A DNA stretch of 64,000 nt from Cupriavidus taiwanensis (GTDB lineage: Bacteria; Pseudomonadota; Gammaproteobacteria; Burkholderiales; Burkholderiaceae). The stretch is from positions 2,081,274-2,145,273 of the forward strand of contig NZ_LT976853.1 in the NCBI RefSeq assembly GCF_900249755.1, written 5' to 3'. Below the pieces are notes generated by a model. It ran no database searches and was not told the origin of the DNA. It saw nothing but the letters and a program-made list of their open reading frames with translations. Position numbers and translations under genes: made by a program. Of the stretch, positions 25,543 to 33,395 are shown in pieces (position 1 is the first letter of the stretch; every line of letters begins with the position of its first letter).

Positions 25543-26165
25543 TCCAGTTCCGGGGCAAGTGCGAGCAGGCCCTCGCGGCAGCGCGCAAGGAACGCTTCCT
25601 TGCTGTCGTCGGCGGCCAGCCGCAGCGGCTGGCCGAAGGTCACGGTGCACAGCAGCGGCACCGGCACCACTTCGCCCTTGGGCATCACACGGTTGAGGTT
25701 GTCGATCCACACCGGCACGAACTCCACCTGCGGGCAGGCCCGCGCCAGGTGGTAGATGCCGCTCTTGAACGGCAGCAGGCGCGCGTCGGTGGTGTTGCGC
25801 GTGCCTTCGGGAAACAGGATCAGCGAGTCGCCCGCCGCCAGCCCGGCGTGCATCAGCGCGACCGGGGCGCTGCCGGGCTCGCTGCGGGTGCGGTCGATCA
25901 GCAGCGCGCGGAACACGTCGCGGCCGATAAAGCGCCGCAGCGGCGATTTCTCCCAGTAATCCGCACCGGCCACCGGCCGCGTGACCGTGCGCAGGTCGGG
26001 CGGCAGGCAGCCCCAGATCAGCACGAAATCGCCGTGGCTGCTGTGGTTGGCAAAGTAGACGCGCTGCACCGCGGCGGGGATGCAGCCCTGCCAGTTGGCA
26101 CGCATGCCCGTCAGCAGCCGGGCGAAGGCGATGATGGCGCGCGCGGTCGCGCGGGCAAGCCACAT
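25539..26165 (-). CDS. Lysophospholipid / 1-acylglycerol-3-phosphate acyltransferase (PlsC-like)
   Basis: A 208-residue acyltransferase with the catalytic HX4D motif in NHSSHGDFVL (His-Asp pair about residues 43-48) and the glycerol-phosphate-binding FPEGTRNTT (about 118-126). Residues 1-20 form a short membrane-associated helix. PlsC converts lysophosphatidate to phosphatidate, which would feed the adjacent cytidylyltransferase. E. coli ynbABCD has no such gene, so this is an addition. It starts 6 bases after the small membrane protein gene and its stop overlaps the next start, consistent with translational coupling. Confidence 0.9.
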   Translation of the reverse strand: MWLARATARAIIAFARLLTGMRANWQGCIPAAVQRVYFANHSSHGDFVLIWGCLPPDLRTVTRPVAGADYWEKSPLRRFIGRDVFRALLIDRTRSEPGSAPVALMHAGLAAGDSLILFPEGTRNTTDARLLPFKSGIYHLARACPQVEFVPVWIDNLNRVMPKGEVVPVPLLCTVTFGQPLRLAADDSKEAFLARCREGLLALAPELE

Positions 26166-26171
26166 GGTTGG

Positions 26172-26615
26172 TTACCTCAGGATCAACGAAAGCAAGGCCA
26201 GCAGCAGCTGGCACACGGTCAGCGCGGCACTGGCGCGCACCAGGCGCAGCGCGCCGCGCGCGCGCTCGGGCAAGGGGCGCGCTGCGCGCGCGGCGGACAT
26301 CCAGCCCAGTTGCAGCAGCGCCGCATCGAGTCCGGCCAGGTCGGCCTGGCCCGGCACGCCGGTGGTGAGCGCACCGAACAGGCGATGGTCGATCGCCACG
26401 CGCAGCAGCAGCCAGAGCTGCGGCAGCGCCAGCAACAGCGCCAGCGCCGCCGGCAAGCGCAGGCTTGCGCCGCCCGCGCCCAGCCAGGCCGCCAGCATGG
26501 CAAATGCCAGTCCCGCCGCGCCGATCCACATGGCGCCCGACAGCGCGCCGGTGACCGCGTGCGCGATCCAGGTGTCGGTGCGGCGTACGAAATCATCGTC
26601 CCGGTCAGCGGCCAT
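26172..26615 (-). CDS. Small membrane protein of the ynb-like lipid operon, function unknown
   Basis: A 147-residue protein with three predicted membrane helices (about 16-48, 52-78 and 120-146) and a basic loop (about 105-120). No family is recognised. The ATG at 26615 overlaps the phosphatase gene by 11 bases; a longer open frame upstream (to 26840) lies inside that gene and is rejected. Its fixed place between the PAP2/DSP phosphatase and the acyltransferase suggests a partner or scaffold in the same membrane pathway (inference). Confidence 0.7.
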   Translation of the reverse strand: MAADRDDDFVRRTDTWIAHAVTGALSGAMWIGAAGLAFAMLAAWLGAGGASLRLPAALALLLALPQLWLLLRVAIDHRLFGALTTGVPGQADLAGLDAALLQLGWMSAARAARPLPERARGALRLVRASAALTVCQLLLALLSLILR

Positions 26616-27975
26616 CGCCAGGCTCCTGCGTCGCGCCACGGTCCAGGAATCGCTGCAGCGCGTCGGCATGCTCGCGCCCGAGCACCACGGCCGGCCGATG
26701 CTGGCGCAGCGCCGCCAGCGCAGTGCCCGCGTCGCGCACGCCCTGCCGGCGCGCCAGCCACGCCGCCGCCACCAGCGCGCTGCGCGAATAGCCCAGCGCG
26801 CAGCTGACCAGCACGCGGCGTCCCTGCCGCTGCCACGCAACGAGCTGGGCCACGGCCTGTCCGATCTGCTGCGGCGTCGGCACGGTCAGGTCCAGCACCG
26901 GCACGCAGCGATACGCCAGTCCGGGCCCCTTGGCCGAACGCGGCAGCTCGGCGCTCAGGTCGAGCACGGCATCGGCGTCCAGCGCGCGCAGGTCGGCCCG
27001 GGTCGGGAAGCGGCCCACCCAGACGCCCGGTGCGATCGCGCTGGCCTGCGGCGCGCGCCGCGTCCACCAGCGAGAATTGACGAAGGCGCCCAGCAGGTAA
27101 GGCGCCAGCACCCAGCGCGCCGCCGGCGCCATCGCGCCGTCGCTGTCCTTCTGGAACCACGCCGGCGCCGCCAGCGCGTAGATGCGCGCCACGCAGGCCA
27201 GCGCCAGCGCGGCCCACAGCAGCAGGAACGCCAGCGTCACCGATGCGCCCAGCGCCAGCACCGCGCACAGCAGCGCCACCAGCGCGCCCACGCCGTAGCG
27301 GTGCGACAGTTGCCGCGTGCGTGCCTCGGCCACGCCGGCCGCGGGTCGCTGCATCGGCAACAGGTAGACGCACAGCCAGCCCACCAGCGCACCAGTGGGC
27401 ACATCGATCAGGTGATGCTGCCAGGTAGTCAGCACCGAGGCCCCGATCAGCGCAAACCATCCGTGCAGCAGCCAGCGCCAGCCGCCGCGCAGGTGCGCGG
27501 CGAAGGCCACCCTCAGGATCACCAGCAGGCTGATATGCAGCGACGGCGCCTGGTTGAACGGCAGGTCGAAGCCGGCCAGCAGCGTGAACAGCTGGCCCGG
27601 CAGGCCGTCGGCGGCGGGCCGCGCAAAGCTGAAGCGCAGCGGGAACGCGATAAAGCACGCCACCGACACCAGTTGCGCCAGCACCAGCCGCTTGACGTGC
27701 GTGACCAGCGCCGCGCGCGAGCGCCACAGGAAGAACGAGACGCCGTACAGCAGGTCGATCGACCAGTACGGCACGATGGTCCACGGCAGGAACGGAATGC
27801 CGCGCTCCCATGCGTAGTGGAACGACGGCACCTCGGCGCGCTGGCTCGCCAGCCAGTTGGCAAAGCCATAGCTGGAGAAGAAGAACGCGCCCGCCAGCGC
27901 CAGCAGCAGGCACGCCAGCCCCCACGGCCGCCGCGGCTGCAGCGCCGCGCCCGCCTGCGTCGCCGCCGTGCTCAT
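26605..27975 (-). CDS. ynbD: PAP2 / dual-specificity phosphatase fusion (YnbD-like)
   Basis: A 456-residue fusion. The N-terminal 275 residues are a multi-span membrane domain with PAP2-like catalytic stretches: PSLHISL (His147) and QHHLIDVPTGALVG (His187/188, Asp191). The C-terminal cytoplasmic part (about 315-440) is a dual-specificity protein phosphatase fold with the CX5R loop VSCALGYSRSA (Cys392, Arg398). Such pairing of two phosphatase chemistries is known from E. coli YnbD. A lipid-phosphate or phosphatidyl-alcohol-phosphate substrate is likely (inference). The start ATG overlaps the upstream stop (ATGA). An upstream ATG at 28017 would overlap the previous gene by 46 bases and is not preferred. 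Confidence 0.9.
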   Translation of the reverse strand: MSTAATQAGAALQPRRPWGLACLLLALAGAFFFSSYGFANWLASQRAEVPSFHYAWERGIPFLPWTIVPYWSIDLLYGVSFFLWRSRAALVTHVKRLVLAQLVSVACFIAFPLRFSFARPAADGLPGQLFTLLAGFDLPFNQAPSLHISLLVILRVAFAAHLRGGWRWLLHGWFALIGASVLTTWQHHLIDVPTGALVGWLCVYLLPMQRPAAGVAEARTRQLSHRYGVGALVALLCAVLALGASVTLAFLLLWAALALACVARIYALAAPAWFQKDSDGAMAPAARWVLAPYLLGAFVNSRWWTRRAPQASAIAPGVWVGRFPTRADLRALDADAVLDLSAELPRSAKGPGLAYRCVPVLDLTVPTPQQIGQAVAQLVAWQRQGRRVLVSCALGYSRSALVAAAWLARRQGVRDAGTALAALRQHRPAVVLGREHADALQRFLDRGATQEPGDGR

Positions 27976-29741
27976 GCGGCGCGCCTGCGCGCCAGGCTGA
28001 CGGTAAAGATGCCCCACGGGTCGATGCGCTGCGTGACCTTGTCGAAGCCCGCGGCGCGCACCAGTTCATCCATCTCGGCCTGCGAGCGGCGGCGCATCAC
28101 CCAGGCGGCGCCGGCGCGATGGCTGGTCAGCGCGCGCGCGATGAACTCCAGCTGCGGATGCCAGGGTTGGCCGGTATAGACCAGGTAGCCGCCCGGCGGC
28201 ACCGCGCGCGCCAGCCCGTCGAGCGAGCGCCGCACCATGGCGTTGTCGGGAAACAGCTCGTACAGTCCGGACACCACCGCCAGCGTCGGGGCCGGCGCCA
28301 GCGCGGCCAGGCTGTCGCCGTCGAAGGCATCGCCCTGCTCGAAGCGGGCCACGCCCTGCAGGCCCTTGGCGGCGATCAGCGCGCGGCCCTGCTCGACATT
28401 CAGCGCGCTGTAGTCGCGCAGCAGGATCGATTCGACCGCGGCCGCGCCGCCCTCGAGCGCGCCCAGCGCTTCCAGCACGTAGCGGCCGTGGCCGGCGGCG
28501 ATATCGACCATGCGCACCGGCATGCCGGCCCCGCGCAGGCGCCGCACCGCCCCGGCGATCAGCGCCTCGGCGTGGACCTTGCGCTGGCGGATGCCGCGCC
28601 AGCCGATCGCGTCCAGGTACTGGCGGTCGGCCAGCCGGCCCAGCGCGCCGCGGCCGGACGGCGTGTTGCGGTAAACGTAGTCGAGCGTGGAGCCCGAGTC
28701 GAAGCCGGTCTGGTGGCCCAGCCGCACGCCGTCCGACAGCATCCCGCCCAGCTTCAGGTTGGCCCGCGCCGCGCGCCAGTACCAGGCGGCCAGCCCGCCC
28801 GGCGCCGATGCCAGCCGGTCGGACTCTTCGCGGAACGGGCCGATCTGGTCGGCATCGAGCAGCGAGCGCGGCGCCGAGGGCGTGTCGAATTCGCGCACGA
28901 TAAAGCGGCGCGCGGCATCGACCGCCAGCTTGCGGTCGCGCTCGCCCAGGGTATCGTGGTAGAAGCCGTCCAGCACGATGCGTTCCTTGGTGCGCGAGCC
29001 CAGCCGTTCATAGAAGCGGTCCTGCGGGCCGCGGTGCACGACCCAGTCGGCGCCGGAGATCAGCAACTGCGTCGGCACCGTGATCGCGGCCGCATCGGCG
29101 ACGATGCGCTCGGCGGTCTGGTACAGGTCCAGCAGGATATTGACCGCGATCGGGCGCGTGATCAGCGGATCGCTGTCATAGCTGGCGATGCGCTCGGGAT
29201 CATGCGTCAGGAACTTCGCCTTGACATAGCTGTTGACGAAGAACTTGCCGCGCAGCCGCTGCATCAGCTTCAGGCCCGGCCGCGCGAACGGCACGTACAG
29301 CTTGACCTTGAACGCCGGCGACGCCAGCACCAGCGCGCGGATCGGCGGCGCGTAGTCATGCACCCAGGTCGCGGCCAGCACCGCGCCCACGCTCTGCGCG
29401 ACCACCGCGGTGCGTTCCAGCGGGATGCCGTGGACTTCGGCGATATGCGCGGTGAAGGTCTGGATATCGCGCACCGAATCGGCCAGGCTCGGGCTGTAGC
29501 CGCGCTCGCCGGGCGAATTGCCGTGGCCGCGCGCGTCCCAGGCAAAGATGTCGTAGCCGGGCAGGTTGAGCTCGTCGGCCAGGTGCGCGACCCGGCCGGA
29601 ATGCTCGTGGCCGCGGTGGAACAGCACCACGGCGCCGCGCGCCGGGCCCTCCACCGCGGGCCAGTGGCGATAGAACAGCGCCTGGCCGTCGTGGGTCTGG
29701 AATTGCCGCTGCTGCGGCTGGCGGGAAGACGGTCGGTCCAT
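27972..29741 (-). CDS. ynbC: Bifunctional alpha/beta hydrolase - SAM methyltransferase (YnbC-like)
   Basis: A 589-residue fusion. Residues about 15-290 are a serine hydrolase of the monoacylglycerol-lipase type: oxyanion loop FHRGHEHSGR, nucleophile Ser117 in VVAQSVGAV, and a late histidine His262 (GFYHDTLGE). Residues about 310-589 are a class I methyltransferase with SAM motif MVDIAAGHGRYVLEAL (411-426). E. coli YnbC has the same architecture and length. The nucleophile elbow is AQSVG rather than the textbook GxSxG. The ATG at 29741 has GGAG nine bases upstream and begins just after the ynbA stop; an ATG at 29777 would overlap ynbA. The predicted role is deacylation plus methylation of a lipid headgroup intermediate (inference). 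Confidence 0.9.
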   Translation of the reverse strand: MDRPSSRQPQQRQFQTHDGQALFYRHWPAVEGPARGAVVLFHRGHEHSGRVAHLADELNLPGYDIFAWDARGHGNSPGERGYSPSLADSVRDIQTFTAHIAEVHGIPLERTAVVAQSVGAVLAATWVHDYAPPIRALVLASPAFKVKLYVPFARPGLKLMQRLRGKFFVNSYVKAKFLTHDPERIASYDSDPLITRPIAVNILLDLYQTAERIVADAAAITVPTQLLISGADWVVHRGPQDRFYERLGSRTKERIVLDGFYHDTLGERDRKLAVDAARRFIVREFDTPSAPRSLLDADQIGPFREESDRLASAPGGLAAWYWRAARANLKLGGMLSDGVRLGHQTGFDSGSTLDYVYRNTPSGRGALGRLADRQYLDAIGWRGIRQRKVHAEALIAGAVRRLRGAGMPVRMVDIAAGHGRYVLEALGALEGGAAAVESILLRDYSALNVEQGRALIAAKGLQGVARFEQGDAFDGDSLAALAPAPTLAVVSGLYELFPDNAMVRRSLDGLARAVPPGGYLVYTGQPWHPQLEFIARALTSHRAGAAWVMRRRSQAEMDELVRAAGFDKVTQRIDPWGIFTVSLARRRAA

Positions 29742-29745
29742 CGCG

Positions 29746-30372
29746 CTACTCCGCAAGGCGGGACTGGGCCTCGGCAATGCCGCGGCGCACCCGGTTGGCC
29801 ATCGTGAACAGCGACAACAGCGACAGCAGCAGCCACAGCCAGCTGGCGGCCGCGCCGAAGCCCAGTCCCAGCCCGGCCCACAGCGCGATCGCGCCGACCG
29901 CGAAGGCGCGGTCGCTCTTGCCCAGCGGGCCGTCGTAGCGCCGGCTGGCGCCGGCCAGCGGCCCGATCAGGCCGGCGGCCTCGACCAGCAGCGCCAGCAG
30001 CGCGAAGGTGCCGACCTGCCCCAGGCTGAAACCGGGCAGCGCGGCCAGCGGCAGGATCAGCGCCAGGTCCGAGACCATGTCGCCCAGCTCGTTCAGGTAG
30101 GCGCCCAGCACGCTCTGCTGGCCATGTTCGCGCGCCAGCATGCCGTCGATGGCATTGAGCGCCATGCGCGCGAACAACCACAGCGGAAACAGCAGGAACA
30201 GCGCCGGGGTCTCGGCCACCAGCATGCCCAGCGTGGCCAGCACGCCCACCGCCAGCGACCCCGCGGCGGCGGCCAGCGTGACCTGGTTGGCGGTCACGCC
30301 GCGTTGCGCCAGGTCTTGCACCATGGGGCGCAGCCAGGCCTGGAACCTGGGCTTCAGTTCGTAGAGCGTCAT
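29746..30372 (-). CDS. ynbA: CDP-alcohol phosphatidyltransferase family protein (YnbA-like)
   Basis: A 208-residue membrane enzyme with about six helices. The CDP-alcohol motif D(x2)DG(x2)AR(x8)G(x3)D(x3)D reads N73-AI-D76-G-ML-A-R ... G90-AYL-N94-ELG-D98: the first and third aspartates are asparagines. As I recall it, E. coli YnbA carries the same substitutions, so this is likely a subfamily property rather than decay. It would join CDP-diacylglycerol (from the operon's own cytidylyltransferase) to an unidentified alcohol. It is the first gene of the lipid operon. The frame is open upstream to 30687, but ATG 30372 gives the family length and the start MTLYELKPRFQAWLRP. Confidence 0.9.
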   Translation of the reverse strand: MTLYELKPRFQAWLRPMVQDLAQRGVTANQVTLAAAAGSLAVGVLATLGMLVAETPALFLLFPLWLFARMALNAIDGMLAREHGQQSVLGAYLNELGDMVSDLALILPLAALPGFSLGQVGTFALLALLVEAAGLIGPLAGASRRYDGPLGKSDRAFAVGAIALWAGLGLGFGAAASWLWLLLSLLSLFTMANRVRRGIAEAQSRLAE

Positions 30373-30593
30373 CGCGCCGGCCTCCCTGTCGAGCTGATGG
30401 CGGAAGCGGGCCGCCCGCGGACCGGGCGGCGACGCGCATGGCGTGGCACGCTGGCCCGGCCGCGGCGGCTTCCGTCTTTGTTGCTGGTGTTGGTCTGGTT
30501 GTGGTGTGGCTGTGGCCTGCTGTGCCTGGCTCGGCACTCTGCCGCCACGCCCCGGACAATACCAGATGACGCCTGATGCCAGAAACCCGCCCG

Positions 30594-31664
30594 CTAGGCG
30601 GATGCGATCGTATTGCGCACCGCGTCGGTGACCTGCGCCACCACGCCGTCGCGCCAGTCGTCGGCATCGCCATAGAACGCGCGCCACATCGCCTGGCGCA
30701 CCAGCGCGCGCTGGTTTTCGTCGGCCTCGGGATGCCGGTGCAGCCAGTGGTCGCCGCGCAGGGCATCAAGCACCTCGCCCACGGGCAGCGTGCCGAACTC
30801 CAGCGCGATGCCGGCGTAGTCCACGCCCGGCAGCGTCTGCGGCACCGCGTGCCAGGCCAGCCCGGTCAGGTTGGCCGAGGTCGACGAGCCATCGTAGATC
30901 GAGGTCACGCGCTCGCCCCAGATCGCGCGCGTGCGCGTGATCGATTCAGGCGTATCCGGCCCCATGTGGATGGGCTCGCCATAGCCCCACGGGCCCAGGC
31001 CGGTATGCACGTCGATCCAGCGCAGCGCCGCGCGGCCCGCACCGAAGCGCGCCAGGATGCGGCACAGCGTGTAGTTGCTCCAGGTGGCCTTGTCGCCGCC
31101 GTAGAACATGCCGCCCGGGTCCTGGTACTGGCCGCTGCTGACCGCCGCCTGGTACCACGCCATGCCGCGTTCGGCCACCGCCTTCATCAGCCGCGCCTGG
31201 TCAGCCTCGGACGGCGGCCATTGCGCCGGCAGCAGCAGCGGCGCGATCTCGGCATAGGCGGCGTTATGCGGCAGCGGCTGCGAGAAATCCATGAAGTTGC
31301 GGTTCAGGTCGACGTTGTCCTCGTTGACCCGGCGCAGGTAGGAAAAGCCATAGGGATTGACCGCATGCACCAGCAGCAGGCAGGCGTCGGCGGCGGCGCA
31401 ATCGGCAAGCAGCGCGGCGTCGTGCAGCATCGCCGCCTGCGCGCCGGAGCCGGCAAAGCCCTCGGCACCGTGCGTGCCCGAGGTCACCATGATGCAGCGC
31501 CGGGCCTCGGGCGCGCCGGCCAGCGCCACGTCGATGGCCAGGTCTTCGCCGGCGCTGCCGCGCTTGGTCGGATGCGGAAATTGCGCCAGCGCGGCGCCTG
31601 CATTGCGCGCGGCGTCCAGGAAGGTCTTGCGCGCTTCGGCGTAGCTGCGAGAAAAATGGCTCAT
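30594..31664 (-). CDS. DUF2817 / M14-like zinc carboxypeptidase
   Basis: A 356-residue soluble metallopeptidase-like protein. The zinc site of the M14 carboxypeptidase fold is visible: HxxE in SGTHGAEGFAG (His65, Glu68), a third ligand in DVHTGLG (about residue 214), the arginine-bearing VDLNRNF, and a late catalytic glutamate in GIALEFGT. There is no signal peptide, so it probably acts in the cytoplasm on imported peptides. An ATG at 31703 is an alternative start; 31664 gives MSHFSRSYAEARKTFLDAA, the conserved beginning. It is the distal member of the peptidase/importer cluster. About 220 bases separate it from the lipid operon; that gap is C/A-rich on the sense strand and has no gene. Confidence 0.88.
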   Translation of the reverse strand: MSHFSRSYAEARKTFLDAARNAGAALAQFPHPTKRGSAGEDLAIDVALAGAPEARRCIMVTSGTHGAEGFAGSGAQAAMLHDAALLADCAAADACLLLVHAVNPYGFSYLRRVNEDNVDLNRNFMDFSQPLPHNAAYAEIAPLLLPAQWPPSEADQARLMKAVAERGMAWYQAAVSSGQYQDPGGMFYGGDKATWSNYTLCRILARFGAGRAALRWIDVHTGLGPWGYGEPIHMGPDTPESITRTRAIWGERVTSIYDGSSTSANLTGLAWHAVPQTLPGVDYAGIALEFGTLPVGEVLDALRGDHWLHRHPEADENQRALVRQAMWRAFYGDADDWRDGVVAQVTDAVRNTIASA

Positions 31665-31727
31665 GGCGTCACCCGCGAATGCGATGCAGGCATTAGACGC
31701 CAATTCGGCGGGTCTCGCCAGTCGCGG

Positions 31728-32513
31728 CTAGAACAGGGAACCGGACTCGAACCTGCCCGGCGCGGAAGGCGCTTCGGCTTCCGGCCCCCAGATGCCGGGC
31801 GACGTGAACGCCTGCGGATGCATCGCGATCCCGGCCGCGGCCAGCTGCGCCGCGGTCAGCACCAGGTGCCGCGCCAGCCAGTCATGCAGGCTGCGCAGGA
31901 AGCGGATGTTGTCGACGCTGGCCGATGCCGCGATCAGCCGTTCCAGCTTCACATGCGCGGTATAGACGTCGAGCAGGTTGGTCGCGCGCAGGCGCGGCGG
32001 CGTCGACGGGCTGCGCTCGATCGCCAGGATGCGGCGCACCTGCGCCGGGGCGATGTCGGCGCTGCGCTGGTATTGCTCGTAGACGTCCTCCAGCGCCGGG
32101 AAGCGCACGGTGGGCTGCACGCGCGGCACCGCGGCGACCTTCTCCATGCGCAGCACCAGGTAGCGGATCGCCGCGGCGCGTTCGGCCGCACGGAGCTGCG
32201 CGGGATCGCGCCGGCGCGGGCCTGCGGGCAACTCGGGCAAGGCCGTGCGCGGCACCACGTCGCGCTCGGTGTAGTCGGGCACCTGCCGCAGCAGCGCCGG
32301 CTGTGCCACCGCGGCGCGCGCGCAGTCCTCGCCGAACGGGTATTCGTGCCCCGCGGCGTCGCGCAGGATATAGGCCTGACCCTCCGGGAAGCCGTGATGG
32401 CGGCGGCTGGCGCCGCGCGCGTGGCAGCGCGTGGCGGGATCGACGAAGTCCTTGCGTACGGGGATCCAGCCCCCGTGGTGTGCCTGGGTCATGCGTTGCG
32501 GTATTGCCTGCAT
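31728..32513 (-). CDS. Hypothetical protein
   Basis: A 261-residue protein of no family I recognise. It is soluble and rich in Arg and Ala, with a short N-terminal segment holding Cys and His residues (RCHARGASRRHHGF, then HEYPFGEDCAR) that could bind a metal, followed by a helical body. The codon pattern (GC-rich third positions) agrees with real coding sequence on this strand. The ATG at 32513 has GAG five bases upstream; ATG 32492 is the alternative. It lies between the D-aminopeptidase and the DUF2817 peptidase on the same strand but with 63-base gaps on both sides, so it may not belong to the same function. Confidence 0.6.
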   Translation of the reverse strand: MQAIPQRMTQAHHGGWIPVRKDFVDPATRCHARGASRRHHGFPEGQAYILRDAAGHEYPFGEDCARAAVAQPALLRQVPDYTERDVVPRTALPELPAGPRRRDPAQLRAAERAAAIRYLVLRMEKVAAVPRVQPTVRFPALEDVYEQYQRSADIAPAQVRRILAIERSPSTPPRLRATNLLDVYTAHVKLERLIAASASVDNIRFLRSLHDWLARHLVLTAAQLAAAGIAMHPQAFTSPGIWGPEAEAPSAPGRFESGSLF

Positions 32514-32576
32514 ATTGCTCGACCCGCCATTGTCGCCGATCTGCGGGGGGCGCCCGCTGAGCCACGCTGCGCCGCC

Positions 32577-33395
32577 CTACTTCAGCATGAACGACATCGC
32601 CGACAGGCAGTTCAGCATGCGCACCGCGGCCTGCACCGAATCGGCCTGGAACGACAGCGTCACGCCGTCGCGCCGCTCAAGCGCCGGCCACTGGCAGAAC
32701 AGGTCGGCGTGTGCCGGCGTCTGCGTCTGCAGGGTGCAGGCCACCGGCGCGGCGATGCGCAGGCATTGCGCCTGCGCGCGCTCGCGCACCGCGGCCGTTG
32801 CCGCCGCGGCAATGGCCGCACACGCGGCCGCCGGCGACAGCGAGGCGCCGCTGCCGAAGCCGCCCGCGCTCTTGGTCTCGACATAGCGCACCCACGGCAT
32901 CAGCGCGTGCGTTTCCTGCACGAACACGTCGTCGCCGCTGGCCATCAGCACCGGGGCGCCGAACTCGCCCGCCAGCGCCGCGTACAGCCCGGCCTCTCCC
33001 AGTTCCTTGCCGTTGAGCCAGACCCGCGCAAAGGCGCCGCTGTTGATGGTGTGCGCCAGCACGCCGCGGCTCTGCGCGCGGCCGTGGTAGCCGACCATCA
33101 GCACGCCGTCGACGCCGGCCTCGACCCCCGCCATCATGCCCAGGTAGCGCGGCTTGCCCAGCACCACGCGCGCGCGCGCATCGAGCTGGTCCGGCAGCAG
33201 GTTGCGGAAGCCGCCGTGCGAATCGTTGACCAGCACCTCGGCCGCGCCGCCGGCAAAGGCGCCTTCGATGGCCGCGTTGGCCTCGGCCGTCATCCAGGCG
33301 CGGGCGCGTTCGTATTCGCCGTTGCCGGGACGGGTCTGCTCGGCGTGGAAGACGCCGGCGACGCCTTCGATATCGGTGGAAACAAGGATCTTCAT
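32577..33395 (-). CDS. M55-family D-aminopeptidase (DppA-like)
   Basis: A 272-residue zinc aminopeptidase. Residues line up with the Bacillus subtilis DppA site: Asp8 and Glu10 (STDIEGVAGV), His60 (NDSHGG), His104 (GYHGRA), His115 (HTINSG) and a glutamate near 131-134. DppA forms a decameric ring and releases N-terminal D-amino acids from short peptides. The ATG shares a base with the upstream P1-peptidase stop (TGATG), so the two are coupled. The frame continues upstream to 33482 but only within the neighbouring gene. With the importer it suggests use of D-residue peptides such as peptidoglycan fragments (inference). Confidence 0.93.
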   Translation of the reverse strand: MKILVSTDIEGVAGVFHAEQTRPGNGEYERARAWMTAEANAAIEGAFAGGAAEVLVNDSHGGFRNLLPDQLDARARVVLGKPRYLGMMAGVEAGVDGVLMVGYHGRAQSRGVLAHTINSGAFARVWLNGKELGEAGLYAALAGEFGAPVLMASGDDVFVQETHALMPWVRYVETKSAGGFGSGASLSPAAACAAIAAAATAAVRERAQAQCLRIAAPVACTLQTQTPAHADLFCQWPALERRDGVTLSFQADSVQAAVRMLNCLSAMSFMLK

